Origin: Nilaparvata lugens
Taxonomy: Eukaryota; Arthropoda; Insecta; Hemiptera; Delphacidae
Assembly (NCBI RefSeq): GCF_014356525.2
Contig: NC_052515.1
Span: 23,939,212-24,003,211, forward strand
Reading direction: 5' to 3'
Length of the DNA: 64,000 nucleotides
The notes under the pieces are model-generated. The model saw nothing but the letters and a program-made list of their open reading frames with translations, made no database searches and had not been told where the DNA came from. Below are positions 1 through 31,812 of the stretch, in pieces. How positions within the stretch are numbered: the stretch's first letter is position 1; each line of letters begins with the position of its first letter. Position numbers and translations under genes: made by a program.

Positions 1-379
1 CAAATTGATATCAATTTCTTGACACAAACATTATTTCTAGACTCAATATATACATTTTATACAAATGTATCAGTGTTGAAAATTGATCTTGGAAAAAATT
101 AGATACAGGAAGAAATTAGATACAAATTGAAATACATGTGATTATTTTCAGAGACAGATATCATCAAAGATTAATCCTCTTACTAAGATCCCCCTGATAC
201 AACAAATATGTTATTCTACATGCCTTGATGTTACATCAGAGTTTCAATTTGCGATTATTTTATTGATTCTTAATTAATCAACTGTAAGTGAACAGCCTAG
301 TAAGATCATCTAACATGAAGTAGAATAGATACATTGGATAAATACATTTTATTCTAGGTATACTGGATCAACTGCTTAC

Positions 380-19918
<19,539 letters not shown>

Positions 19919-21946
19919 TTTGCCCTCTTTTCTGTAAAAAAACACAAAATTATTAAAAATGGAATAAATTAATCATAAATGCTGGAATCATTCCACATAT
20001 AAATTTTATCAATAGTATGAATGGTATTTGATATTTCACGCTTATTATATTTCGATTGAAAGATTAGCCTACTATTGACTCTTATTAGAGTCAAACATTT
20101 TATGATAGAGATTAGGCAAGGTATTATATATTTGAAGTCTTTATCGTTAGCCAGGTGTTCCCGGATAGATCGCGTCAAAATAGATGCTAGTCATACGAGC
20201 ATCACCGAGAGTTTCGCCGAGTTGCTTGCCAAATGACCAACACAAGCGGCTCGCGTTCGTCTTGTCACCCACACTGCATTGTGTGACCAGAAGACGAATT
20301 CCTTGTCAAGATCAGCGGTAGCGAGCCACTCGCCTTCCCTTGTCTCCTTCGATCTCGTCGCGTCTCGTCAAAAATCGTAGCGAAGCCGAGCCCAACGGAG
20401 TTAAGCACTACCTCCGTTAACGGAGCTGAGTGAGTTGAAGACCAGCGGTGACATATTGAAGAGAGTGAAGCGCCGGCATAAAAGGAATACGTTTTTGAAT
20501 GAATGTGTACAGCAGAAAAAGCTGCATAGCTACTATGTTTTGAAGCTGCCCAATATCCAATTTCTCGATCGAAGACCAGGTTTATTCCTGGATAGATGGC
20601 GTCAGTCAAAGCTGCAGAAAAGCTTTATGAAGAAAATAGTGCGACGAAGAACAAAACTGAAAATCAATACAGTACATCAAGTTAACACGAAAACAACTGA
20701 ATACTCTAACTGAAACTCATGTTTTTATTCCTTGGAATCAGGTATTTATAAGTTATAGCAGAACCAAAATAATAACACTCTATTAGGAATTCAATTGAAT
20801 TGAAATTGGTTTCAATATAATCATTATCTGTTACTTGAGATATGAGTTACTTGCTGATCAATTTATATTATATCTTTTGGTACACTGGCATGCTGTAAAG
20901 TAGATAAATATTCTTATTACAATCAGGAAAGTTTGCATCTCAAATATGATAAGTTATGACTTCACATTCAGAGACATTCCAATTCCAATTAAGTTAGTAC
21001 AAACATGATTTCAATTCAATGAAGAAATTCAATTGAAAATGAAATGCAAACATACATTAGTCCAGCGGCCGGTCTTGTTGGATGATAAAACAGTCAAAAA
21101 GCATAAAATTCTGAAAAATCCACAGGAAAAGTAATCTAATGGAATCAACTCACAGAATTGAGTCCATTTTAAGAATATGAGTAGAATACCTAAAACGAGA
21201 AAAATTAGTTTTTGTTTATCAAATTATAGTATGTTTTGCATGGTAAAACAGAAATAAAAACCTGACCGACAAGAGAATCAAATTAAGTTAAATAATAAAA
21301 TAGTTGCATTAAACACCAGATATGTCACCTCAAATCAGTTTGAACTTATTCTATCAATGAATGGGATTCTATTCAAACTATTATCATGAGGAGATCAGTT
21401 AATGTTGAATTAGCAGGGAATGAGCATATTTCATCAATTCTATAATCAATGCCTAAGAGAATTTTGAAATTTCAAAATATTCTCATAAGAATATCCTCAT
21501 TCAACGAAGTTTATCAAGATAGTAGACCTAGTTTAGTAGTTACTATCACATACCTGTGTAAAGTTAAAACAAGTTAAGCAGAATGGGTTCTAAAGTTAAA
21601 TTAAAATTAAGCAGGTTATTGAAATTGCCCTGATAAAAATCAGTCTGTTTACACTTACAGCACCAACTGTGCTGAAGTTAGATAGGAAAATACTATGGTC
21701 TTTTCAAAGAAACCCTATTACAACTTTAGAATAAATGTTTCAAACTGGGGATGTATAAGCTTTATGGATATATGTAAGGCACTTTAAAAGCAAATATAGA
21801 TTTGAGACGGATTAGAAATCCTGATAAAAGTTGAAATTATGTCGGCAAAAGTCCAACACGTACCCTGACCCTCCCAATTTTAGACACGAATTTGGAACTC
21901 ATGACTATTGAATAAGTTGAGATAGATAATAATTAAACATACTTAC

Positions 21947-22110
21947 AATGTATAAGTTCAACAATCACAATATAAACAGAATAAAACGTCACTTTTTTAA
22001 CCAACCGAGAACCGACAGCCAACAGAATTGGCAGACGCCATTAGCAAATGATGATACTGACGTTGGGCCCGTTGGGCTGGGAAAAGTGAAGAGGTTAAAA
22101 CTGAGAACAT
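21947..22110 (-). other. Candidate 5' UTR first exon and promoter side of alpha-adaptin
   Basis: A strong minus-strand donor (CATT|GTAAGTATG) ends at 21947. Upstream of it is a stretch richer in C, G and CpG than the flanks. The coding start exon has an acceptor 13 bases before its ATG, so an upstream noncoding exon must exist, and this is the best candidate by position. The outer end is a guess; no TATA box was recognised. Confidence 0.4.
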
Positions 22111-22133
22111 TCATTTATCGAACGCTTACGTGA

Positions 22134-23450
22134 AAATTGAATAATCATTTCTAAAATAATGTTATTATGAATGAAAGATTATTCTAAGTGAGACTAATAC
22201 AAATTTGTTGATGATTATGGTTGAATACTTCGAAGTCAAATGATCAAATCGATAGTTTTCATTATAAACGGAAAACTACTCCAAATTCATAAATTCTCAA
22301 TGAAAAAATGCCTAATTGTAGTTATTAGATGATATTATTCTTTATTATCCCATATGAATTGACATTTTTAAAGTAGGAGCTTCATACTAAAATATTTGTA
22401 TGTTGGCAATGCTCGTGCAAAAGCGCGAACTTTTAAACTTGCGTCACAGCTTGCGTCTCATGCACACTTTTCATAATATTCAGCTTTTACTATTTTACTG
22501 TAATCCTCTTTCAAATTAAAATATTATTGGAAATAAAATTATTTAAGTTTTTATTAATTGCAGAATTTATTCACTTTATTTCAATAACCGACTATGGAAT
22601 GTAATAATTATATTTATTTTAAGTTATACCTTTGGTACTTAGGTGTCTCCAATGTTGAATAATATTATGGAAATCAATGATTTTGACAAAATGCATTCTA
22701 TTCAAGACTTGAACATTAGTTATAAGAATCTATTAAATAAAAATGCATTCCATTCAAGACTTGAACATTAGTTATAAGAATCTATTGAAGAAGAATGCAT
22801 TCCATTATAAACCTTTGTAGTAGTATTTCTGCTAATACGGTACCGTAACACTGGTAACACCAATAACCTTTAGACAGAGTCTTCATTTATAAAGACCAAA
22901 TTTTTATATTGGACTGCATAAAATTTCTGTCTCTTAGCAATCTTGTTAAAGCAAAAATTAATAAGTATTGAAAATAAAATCTTAGTGGTTTGCTATGAAA
23001 ACAATAATTATTTAGGCAAGTCTCGAATAACTGATTTTGTACGGTAGTGAATACTTAGGTGCTTGTTCTCTATTTTTTTATGTGTGCACAGTTTGCAAAA
23101 AAATAAGAATTAATACTTGTAAAAAATCATGAAAAAACTGTAGAATTTGGAACACTCATTAGGAAAATTAGAACAGTTTTCATCACGACATAGTACACTG
23201 ATAGCAGAGGTGCAGTACATTTATCCTTCATCATTGTAAATATCAACAAATCATCTATTAAAAAATTAAAAGCACCTTGTACTTTTCACTTTAAATAAAA
23301 ATAATTATGAAATGAGTCAACATTCAGTTACAGTTCATTACTGCTTTAATTGTAACAAAGATATCGGCATAAAATGGATTAATGGATCCATAAACTTATC
23401 CAAATATCCAGAGAAAATCTTTGAAAAATTGAGTCTCCATATTGATTATT
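22134..23450. other. Spacer between alpha-adaptin and RasGEF genes
   Basis: AT-rich, no ORF over 60 codons. It contains a short direct repeat (AATGCATTC.ATTCAAGAC, 22690-22760). Otherwise nothing recognised. Confidence 0.6.
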
Positions 23451-23708
23451 CATTCAATGAATTTGATTGTAGAGAATCTTAATTGAATCAAACTGAGGTT
23501 ATGATTACTTGAATTCAAGTAAACAATTGGCTAAATTCTTTCAATAAAGAAAGAATTTCATTAATTGTAATTCATTCTCAATTCTTCTAAATGAAGAGAC
23601 TTCATTCAGAAATTAATCTGAGGAAACATCTCCAACTATAAAAAGTAGAAGAAGAAGAACCGTTGCTGAAGCTAGAACCCTATAAAGTTAGTGGGATACA
23701 AAAAAATT

Positions 23709-23991
23709 TTAATGTTTTTCTTTGTTCAAAGATATTTGAAAATTTTCTCTCTCCTCAAGGTATCGAGCTTTCAGAAGATACTCGATTGCGTTGTCGCTGC
23801 CTTTGAAACTGTACATCATTGCTGCGCGTTGCCAATGTAACAGAGAAAAGCAAATCGATTCAAACTGTTGGAGTTTACTGTCAACTTCGAACTTATCCAG
23901 GATAGGAGCAATTAGGCCGTTCAGTTTTGATTCGATTGATGTCGATTCACAACTATCAGAGTTGCAATTTTGTGATTCATCTTGAATTTTC
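23709..23991 (-). CDS. RasGEF-gene terminal exon, distal duplicate copy
   Basis: It has the same length (283 bases) and acceptor phase as the proximal copy and an open frame to TAA. The one substitution I noted in the protein is Thr to Ser early in the exon (DESQ against DETQ). A 215-bp MITE sits 23 bases upstream of its acceptor. It may be an alternative last exon or an unused recent duplicate; the sequence does not decide. The homologous tract also covers about 250 bp of downstream DNA. Confidence 0.7.
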
Positions 23992-24014
23992 CTGAAAAAC
24001 CGACAAAATTGTTA

Positions 24015-24229
24015 TAGTGAGGTCCACGTTATAATGACAGTATTTGATCAATTTTGTTTTTGCTATCCTTGTCTATCTTTCGACAAAGCCGGTGGTACTA
24101 TCCTTTTCTAGGTCCACAACGGTGCCAATTATGTTTTTGACAGTGTAGAAATATGATTAATTAATGCTGAGAATCGGCATCGCTATTCTTCTATCTTTAT
24201 CCACTGTCATTATAACGTGGACCTCACTA
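24015..24229. mobile_element. MITE (TAGTGAGGTCCACGTTATAA family), copy 1
   Basis: 215 bp with inverted ends TAGTGAGGTCCACGTTATAA and its complement. It lies just upstream of the distal RasGEF terminal exon. The proximal duplicate lacks it, giving an empty-site comparison. Confidence 0.85.
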
Positions 24230-24674
24230 AAGTCTCATTCACTTACAGTAATGAACTAAACTACAAAATAGAATAAGAATAGAGAAGTTCATTGCTATAT
24301 CATAATACGTTTTTCTGGAGTACCTACTATGTTTTCTCTATGGCATACATTAAGAATTTTTTACCTTTTAATCTCTGAAACACATATTTCTCATGCAGCA
24401 ACCTTAATAAAGGATCCTCTTGAAATAAAATCCAATAGTAAATTATATCATGGTCATTCAATGAATTTGATTGTAGAGAATCTTAATAACAATTGGCTAA
24501 ATTATTTCAATAAAGAGAGAATTTCATTCATTGTAATTCATTCTCAAATCTTCTACAAGAAGATACTTCATTTAGAAATTAATCTGAGGAAACATCTCCA
24601 ACTATAAAAAGTAGAAGAAGAAGAACCGTTGCTGAAGCTAGAGCCCTATAAAGTTAGTAGGCTACATAACAATT

Positions 24675-24957
24675 TCAATGTTTCTCTTTGTTCAAAGATA
24701 TTTGAAAATTTTCTCTCTCCTCAAGGTATCGAGCTTTCAGAAGATACTCGATTGCGTTGTCGCTGCCTTTGAAACTGTACATCATTGCTGCGCGTTGCCA
24801 ATGTAACAGAGAAAAGCAAATCGATTCAAACTGTTGGAGTTTACTGTCAACTTCGAACTTATCCAGGATAGGAGCAATTAGGCCGTTCAGTTTTGATTCG
24901 ATTGATGTCGATTCACAACTATCAGAGTTGCAATTTTGTGTTTCATCTTGAATTTTC
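24675..24957 (-). CDS. RasGEF-gene terminal exon, proximal copy
   Basis: Acceptor TTTCAG, then 94 codons ending in TGA. Codes KIQDETQNCNSDSCES, then QQFESICFSLLHWQRAAMMY and the RasGEF-end helix NAIEYLLKARYLEERENF. A second intact copy lies 966 bp further downstream. Confidence 0.85.
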
Positions 24958-27900
24958 CTGAAAAACCGACAAAATTGTTAGTCTCATTCACAAACAGTAA
25001 TGAACTACACTATAAAATAGATAAGTTTATTGCTATCATAATATGTTTTTCTGGAGTACCTACTATGTTTTCTCTATGACATACATTAAGAATTATTTGT
25101 TACCTTTTAATTTCTGAAACACATATTTCCCATGCAGCAGCCTTAATGAAGAACCCTCTTGAAATGAAATCCAATGGTAAATTAATCATCTTATGGTCGT
25201 TCATTGATACATTTTGAAATATAACATCTAGCGCCGGTTGAACAAAAGCCGGACAAGTTTTAATCGTGGCTAATTCTACGAGGACCAATCAGAGAAGCCT
25301 TCTTTTCAAAGAAGCCTCGTAGAATTAACCACGATTGAAACTTGACCGGCTTTTGTTCAACCGGCATTAAATGTTCCTAAATTAATAAGAACAGTGAAAT
25401 TGAATGTCAGATTTTCTCTTCAATAAACATCAACAATAGAAAATTAAATTTTCCAAAATGAATAAATGTAAAATTCATCCTGATTTATATTCAGTTTGAT
25501 GAAATAATAGAGTTGAATACCTATTGAAATATTATTTGAATCATACAAACATAGTTAAATAAATAAAATTCAACAAACCTTTCATTCTTCTCGTTGTTCT
25601 CCAAATTGCTTTCAGAACGTTGGAATCTGAATGCCGAAAATATTCTTCTAATCGAACTTGGCACCACCTTTCGTCTGTTACAAGATAAAATGAAGTACTT
25701 TATATGATATTAATACCGTAATATAAATATTTATTCAACACAGCTTAAGAATAAAATGCACAGAGATTTAATTGCCTATTACACAGTCAAAAATATTTGA
25801 TCAAGGATATTGCCTACTCTACTATTTAATATGTTTTTATAATGTGATCAAAGAAATATGACCTATCACAGCGTCCAAGATATATTTTATCAAACATCAA
25901 AACCTTGTGCAACACTTTCATATATTTGATGGAAGATGACCTGTTACGCCATCAAAGATCTTGGACCACATATTTGATAAATAAAACATCGGAATTGAAT
26001 GTGGCAAGCCTCACCTGTCCGTCGTATGATCTGTTCCACCACCAACCCTCCACCTCATACAAAAATCGGAAATGAGTCAAATTGGAATGCTGCATGACAA
26101 GTATGTTCCAGGCTTACCTCGACACATAAATTAATTATATAGTGGGGTATCATGTTTGAAAAATAATAATTAGCCTTTTAAAAATGTTGGAAGTAAATTT
26201 AATTTATAATGTAAAATGTTGGAAATATGTAATTTATTATGTCATGTTTCTGCCTTTGATATTATTTGACATTTCTATTCGTGACGAAACACTTTATAAT
26301 AATTATGTTGTAGTTTAGACACTATTGTTTCCAAGATCTAGGAAACATTTAAAAAAATTCTCCTTGATTTTGTTAATGAGGCCCAAAGTTATCAGTTATG
26401 TAACTTACTGATTATGTGCCTTTAGGGCCTGCAAAGTCTCCTGTTTTCGGGACACTGACTTTGAATAGTATCTTCTGAGCAGTTGGTTGAAACTGTATTT
26501 TAAGTAAACTTTGAATAGTGTCTTCTGAGCAATTGGTTGAAACTGTGTTTTAAGTAAACATTTAGAAAGCATCTCATTGATTTCTTTAATTAGGCCCGAA
26601 GTTATTAGTTGTGTTACTTACTGATTATGTGCCTTCAGAGCCTGCAAAGTCTCCTGCTTTCGGGTCGTTGCCTTCGAACAGTGTCTTCTGAGCAGAGTGT
26701 CGGGATAGTCTTCGATGCGGTTGAGCAGAAGTGTCATCACGTGAGCAACCGAAGGCAGGAATGGAGGGCTGGCAGCGCCGTCGGTGAAAATCAGCTGCGA
26801 GGTTGGCAAGCGTGCGTCGCGGAACTGCTGACACATCTCGATCATGCGACGGTTGGTACTACTGTGGTGGTGGCGCAGGTAGGCCCAGGTTTTTGTTAAC
26901 CTTAAAAAAAAATATATTTAAAAAATCAACTTTTCAAATTCAAAATTGGATTCAATTTAAAAAACAAATACGCCTGCTTTGCTGAAATGTTGTATCAAGG
27001 TACTTATCAAACGTATCCAGTGTACTTTAATAATTCCAAGCCGTTTTCAAAAAGCCACAAGATATACGCGTACGCGGTAGCTGATAGAAAATTGCCACCA
27101 TTCAATTTTATTTATTTAAAAATTCGACCCAATTTTTCAGAACACAAATAAAACCTGATGAGCTTACATGAAGGGTCATTACCATTGTTTTGGTGCAAAT
27201 CACATTTAATTTGGTTCAGTATAACGTTTACAGTGACTGTAAATTTTTTCAGTGTATTTTTTCAGAAAAATTTCCAGTTTGTAAAAATCTTCAAGAGTTT
27301 TGGCAGATGGCAGTTAGTCTCTTGAAGTGCTTATAAATTTGAATAATTTATTGTTTTTTTCTAAGAGGGAAGGTGATGAGGTAAGAGAATAAATGATACT
27401 CGACAGAACGAGAGTTCAAAAATAAATGAAAATATTGAGAAACTCCGTAGGAGATAATCACACCCGGTGATGTATAAATTAAGGTCTGTAATGATAAGAA
27501 TGGTAACGGACATTGGTGAAAAATTCTTGATAGCCTATAAGAATTTTCAAACAGATTATATTTTTCATCGTTTTTTTTTCATTTCCAATCAAATTAATAT
27601 GAATACATCATATCTCTAATCAATTCAAGTAAAAAATTATCTGCCATTTAAATGAGAAACCGTAGACTAGATGATACACCGTGCTCTAGTTATATTTTTG
27701 TTCTACAAATGAATATGAATTTGATTATGAAAACTACAATTTTTTCAGTATAATATCTATATCATTTCAATGATAACTATGATTTTAACGTACCTGTAAA
27801 TAGGAGGACTGCAAAGACCATACAATATACTCTGTGTGGACTGGAAGTTCTTCCACCGCAAGCACACGTCAGCAATATCAACAAATCTGGCAATAGAGCG

Positions 27901-30849
27901 CGCTCGCATATGCACAGTCTGCTCCTTCAGAACTTCAGTTGTCACAAGACACGATATGCGATGCGAAAATGCAACCAATGCACTTATATTCGGTGCATTC
28001 CTACTGCACTGCTGCACAATTAATGCACCCAATTCACGAACTGAAACCCGCAGGAAAAGATTCCTGTCAATCATTGTCAGTTGGTGTGCGAGGATTTGTG
28101 TGGGGAAGTCCCACATTGTGAAATTTTGTTTAAGTTTCAAGATTTGTCTCAAAAACGACACAGGACATGTGGGGGAGTTTGGTTTTTTGGTTGAGAAGTA
28201 GTCATTTTGTGTGGAACAAGTATTTTTCACTCTCGACGAGTTTTTAGTATGTGAGATCATTGAAGAGCTCCCACCAGTTTTGCCACACGCACAGAACTCC
28301 AGCTCAGAATCTATTGTACAACTGGTGGACGACAATTTCCTCATCTTCTCCGTCCCTACATCCACCGCTTCCACTATTTTTGTATCATCAGATCTTCTCA
28401 ACCTCCCCCGTACACCTCTAACTTTTCTCCTAACTTGTTTCTGTGTTTTGTTCCCCTTATCCTGCAACTTTTTCAAACTTTCCAGATGGTTTCTGAGTTC
28501 ACCATAGGCGGCGGAGGCTGACTGAGGCCGGTACCAGTAGTTTGTAGTCCAGAAAAATACGACGGGACTAGTGGGGCTCAGGATTTTTGAATCCATGCAA
28601 AACGAATGGTTCTGTTCAGGCATAACGTGCAGCGCCTCACAGGAAATAGTGTTGGTGAGTTGTCGTTTAGATACATTGACATGTAGAGATTTGTCGGATG
28701 GTTGACGTTGGATATTTACCAACGACACAGACCGTTTGACTTGCACAGAGTATGTGTCACCTTTCGACAGCTTCCAAGGTCCCAAACCGTGTAAAAAATG
28801 TGGCTTAGGAGAAAACGCGTATCTTCTCAGATGTTTCTTCTTTTTTAAACCGCTTTCCCACAGCTGTATCGAGGATTCAATCAGTTCATAGAAATCCAAA
28901 CTCTCATAGATGCTACTTGAATCCCAAGTATTTCTAACGTCCACATCAAATTCTGATTCCAAAGCAACACCCAAACTCTCATCACTTAGAAACTTCTCAT
29001 ACAAACTTGCAGAAGACTTGCAAACTCTAGTGTAATCTTCCAATTTTCCCATAATTTTCTTCTTGTGGTAATCTAGGTCTTGTCTAGATCTAAACGATGA
29101 TGATGTATCTGCAGTACTTTTACTAAATGACTGTTTGTTCCTGTGGTCCAAGTTTGTGTCGCTTTTGAAACTTGAAATTCTTTTTCCAAAACTCACAGCA
29201 GGTTCATGATTGTAATAGCAGAGCAACTGAGCCCGTCCAGGTTCCATCACATTCAGTTGACTACCCACAATGTAGAGTGTGCTAGTGCTCGCAGTGGACC
29301 CTCCACACGACTCCGAACTAACCGAGCTGTGGTCGTTATCAGGCGATAGGAAGTTGATCCGCTCCAACCAGAGATTCCAGAACATGTTGCGTTTCTCACT
29401 GCCGCTGAGTTCGAAGTACAAAATGGTGTCGTTGCAGAAATGCGCTTTCAGAGTGTGGCGGGTTTTACGATGGTAGACTGAGAGGTTGACCACCTCGACT
29501 GGGAACAGTGACACCAGTTCTAAACTCTCGATTTCAGGGTCGATTCCAATGCGACCGGCTTCCAAACAGTAGGCGAATGACGTTCCATTGTTGTCATAGC
29601 TTTTTATGATGTCAGTAGCTAGTATTAGCTTGGTGGTGGTAAGGCCTGAAATGAGAAAATAAAATGAATATCAATGAGAACAGAAATCAACCAATTTGAA
29701 ATTTGAAATGGCATAAGTGCTTGTAACTAACTAGTCGTGTTTAGATGAAAATATAACAAAAGGGAACCAGTATTTTTCTATAGTTGAACATCCAAGTAGC
29801 CATATTAAAATACTTTATCTTATTAAATAATATAGTAATTATTTGATTCAACTTACTTTGGTTTTCATCAATAAATTATTTTTTTCAGGAATGATGAAAA
29901 CCAAAGTAAGTTAAATCAAATAAATTACTATATTATGTAATAATATATTCGGGTGTAATATAGAAGCTCATTTCTTTAATAATGTTGCGATCTGATTTTG
30001 AGACTATTATTGGACTTATTCATACTTAAATAAAAACACACATATGTTGTTAAATTCTACACAGTTTTATTCGGTAAGCTAAAGCTTAACCTTTTAGCTT
30101 TAGTCAACTTGAAAATGTGACCTGTGTGGTCACGAAACCATGGTCGTATACCAAATAAAACTGTGTAGAATTTGATAACTTATGTGTGTTTTAATTTAAT
30201 TATGGAACGGTTCTACAATATTGACAATGACTCAGTCGAATTTTTAAACTTATTTATCTCATCCTATAACTTGAATTTAAATTAAAATTTATAATTAGAA
30301 AAACAATAATAATTTAGAGCTCAAGGATCCTTCTAGGATAATCTTGATAGAATTATAATATTCACCTTTTTATACTAAACATACTAAGAACTTAGTGGCA
30401 ACTATTTTATAGAATACTCAAAGAAATTAAAAATATACTAAAATATAGATTATTTTTGAAAATTAAAAACACTTCATTTCCTATGCATTTTAATTTTTAG
30501 AGCAAGTCCAGTGAATAACAGGATCTACTTTATTGATTTTTATTTACTTATGCATGGAATTTTAGTTTCAGTATAAATATATATAAAAATTTATGAATTT
30601 ATTATAACGCTATAGAACTGCTTTAATAGCCTACGTTACGAGTCTCAAGAGCATTAGCGACCTAGTGTGACAATATTGTTACTAAATAAAATGTAATTGA
30701 ATAAATAATGCATTGAGCATACCCATTTGCACTTGTCTCAGTCCTCTCCCATCCTCACTTGTTTCTGTAAATGGACTCTCAAGAAGAACAACGTCCTCAA
30801 AATCTGAATACTCATTAAAAAGTAGTTTTTGGATGCGATTTGTGTTCAT
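24675..30849 (-). CDS. GARIN/FAM71-like domain plus RasGEF domain protein (complete, 878 aa)
   Basis: Exons 30723-30849, 27794-29645, 26622-26900, 25579-25674 and 24675-24957 join in frame for 879 codons including TGA. Residues ~1-140 (LQK-LLFNEYSDF, LESPF, then SLELVSLFPVEVVNLSVYH and a WLERINFL end) resemble the GARIN/FAM71 (DUF3699) N-domain, known from Golgi-associated RAB2 interactors. Residues ~140-540 are Ser-rich and basic, with no domain I recognise. Residues ~540-875 read as a RasGEF catalytic domain: ILAHQLTMIDRNLFLRVSVR, FVDIADVCLRWKNF, SILYGLCSPPIYRLTKTWAY and a final NAIEYLLKARYLEERENF. The likely role is GDP/GTP exchange on a Ras- or Rap-like GTPase; partner and location are inference. 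The usual PCxPfLG loop is replaced by PPFLPSVAHVMTLL, so activity is not certain. Confidence 0.85.
25232..25365. mobile_element. Fold-back MITE (GCCGGTTGAACAAAAGCC)
   Basis: Arms of ~52 bp with few mismatches and a short centre, in the intron between the last two RasGEF exons. A half-element of the same family seems to lie near 1868-1940. Confidence 0.8.
25579..25674 (-). CDS. RasGEF-gene fourth exon
   Basis: Codes RKVVPSSIRRIFSAFRFQRS and a Glu/Asn-rich end. Both phases fit the neighbouring exons. It is an insertion-like charged segment inside the RasGEF fold, with no motif recognised. Confidence 0.78.
26340..26560. repeat. Partial copy of the RasGEF third exon end
   Basis: ACTTACTGATTATGTGCCTT with GCCTGCAAAGTCTCCTG recurs 213 bp from the true exon end. 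A 51-bp unit (TTGAATAGTGTCTTCTGAGC start) is tandem twice at 26458-26560. Confidence 0.8.
26622..26900 (-). CDS. RasGEF-gene third exon
   Basis: Codes LTKTWAYLRHHHSST, then the loop FTDGAASPPFLPSVAHV and LLRRHCSKATTRKQ. Donor GTAAGT splits a Gln codon. A degenerate copy of its 3' end with the donor lies at about 26340-26500. Confidence 0.88.
27794..29645 (-). CDS. RasGEF-gene long second exon
   Basis: This 1,852-base exon carries the rest of the GARIN-like domain, the Ser-rich linker and the first half of the RasGEF domain. The open frame extends unbroken from the acceptor at 29646. It ends PPIY plus the AG of a split Arg, with donor GTACGT. Confidence 0.92.
29826..29938. repeat. AT-rich hairpin in the RasGEF intron
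   Basis: Arms around CAACTTACTTTGGTTTTCAT and its complement, ~43 bp each, with a ~20-bp loop. Confidence 0.75.
30031..30193. mobile_element. Fold-back element
   Basis: Arms TAAAAACACACATATGTTG.. and complement, sharing AATTCTACACAGTTTTATT, in the first RasGEF intron. Confidence 0.75.
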
Positions 30850-30858
30850 TTTCAGACA
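30723..30858 (-). CDS. RasGEF-gene first coding exon
   Basis: The ATG is at 30849. The nine bases 30850-30858 are 5' UTR after an acceptor TTTCAG, so a noncoding exon lies further upstream. Codes MNTNRIQKLLFNEYSDFEDV to QVQM and one base of a Gly codon. The donor is GTATGC. Confidence 0.85.
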
Positions 30859-31024
30859 CTGAAATTGTAGTTTGTTGATTATTTTAGAGAGGAAAAGTTA
30901 AAGTTGTAAAATTTAAACCTAACCATACTTTAGGTTATTTCTTTATTTTGTGCTTATAACATCATGTTATCATAACATGTGTGCATGTAGACATAATATG
31001 ATAGGCAGCATACATTGTTTTCTG

Positions 31025-31812
31025 AAAAAATCTGGTGTGGCGCACTCACACAACTTTCCTTGATGTTATGAAAATTGATCACCTGACGCTAGTTTTTACG
31101 CGCATCTCAAGTCTACTATTCAAAGATCCAAGCCAGCTGGAAACAGGACAATAACGCTGGAGACACACGAGGTCTGCTATCTACTCATAGTGAATGATTG
31201 AATAGAATCAACAGTTTGCAATTGAATAATAACATTTTCTCAAATTTCGAGCTTATTTTCAATTTTAGGTGAAAATGTTACTGAACTTTAATTGTAGAGA
31301 TTTTCATGCTCAATCTTTTCCACTTGAAATTTATTGTTTAAATTGTATCTGAAGCCTGATAATTGGGAATCTAAAACCAAATTTTGCATAAATGGGGCGG
31401 AGCTTCTAAAATTTTTACAGATATGGCACTTATGTCAGTTGATAGAGCTTATCAATGACTATTTTAGGTATAAATTTGATCAAAATCGTTGGAGCCGTTT
31501 TTGAGAAAATCACGAAAAACACTGTTTTTGACATTTTCGTTATTTTAGCCGCCATCTTAAATGGCATTTGATCGAAATTGTTCATGTCGGATCCTTATAG
31601 TGAAAGAGTCTTAAGTTCCAAATTTCAAGTTATTCCGTTAATTGGGAGATGAGATATCGTGTACACAGACACACACATACAGACCAATACCCAAAAAACA
31701 CTTTTTTGGACTCAGCGGACCTTGAAACGTATAGAAATTTAGAAATTGGGGTACCTTAATTTTTTTTGGAAAACAATACTTTCCTTACCTATGGTAATAG
31801 GCCAAGGAAAGT
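31025..31812 (+). mobile_element. 0.8-kb dispersed repeat, copy 3
   Basis: Close relative of copy 2 over its length, without the TA expansion. Inverted ACTTTCCTTG/CAAGGAAAGT near both ends suggests a non-autonomous DNA transposon. Confidence 0.78.

Larger units (their letters stand above)
23450..24960. repeat. Duplicated ~540-bp segment holding the RasGEF terminal exon
   Basis: About 23455-24010 and 24450-24980 are near-identical, including 3' flank, exon and acceptor. The exons are offset by 966 bp. Confidence 0.88.

Noticed and set aside
20435..20713. 92-codon Lys/Arg-rich plus ORF near the alpha-adaptin 5' side
   Set aside because: No family recognised, no splice or codon-use support, and it overlaps MITE-like CpG-rich sequence; chance ORF is as likely.
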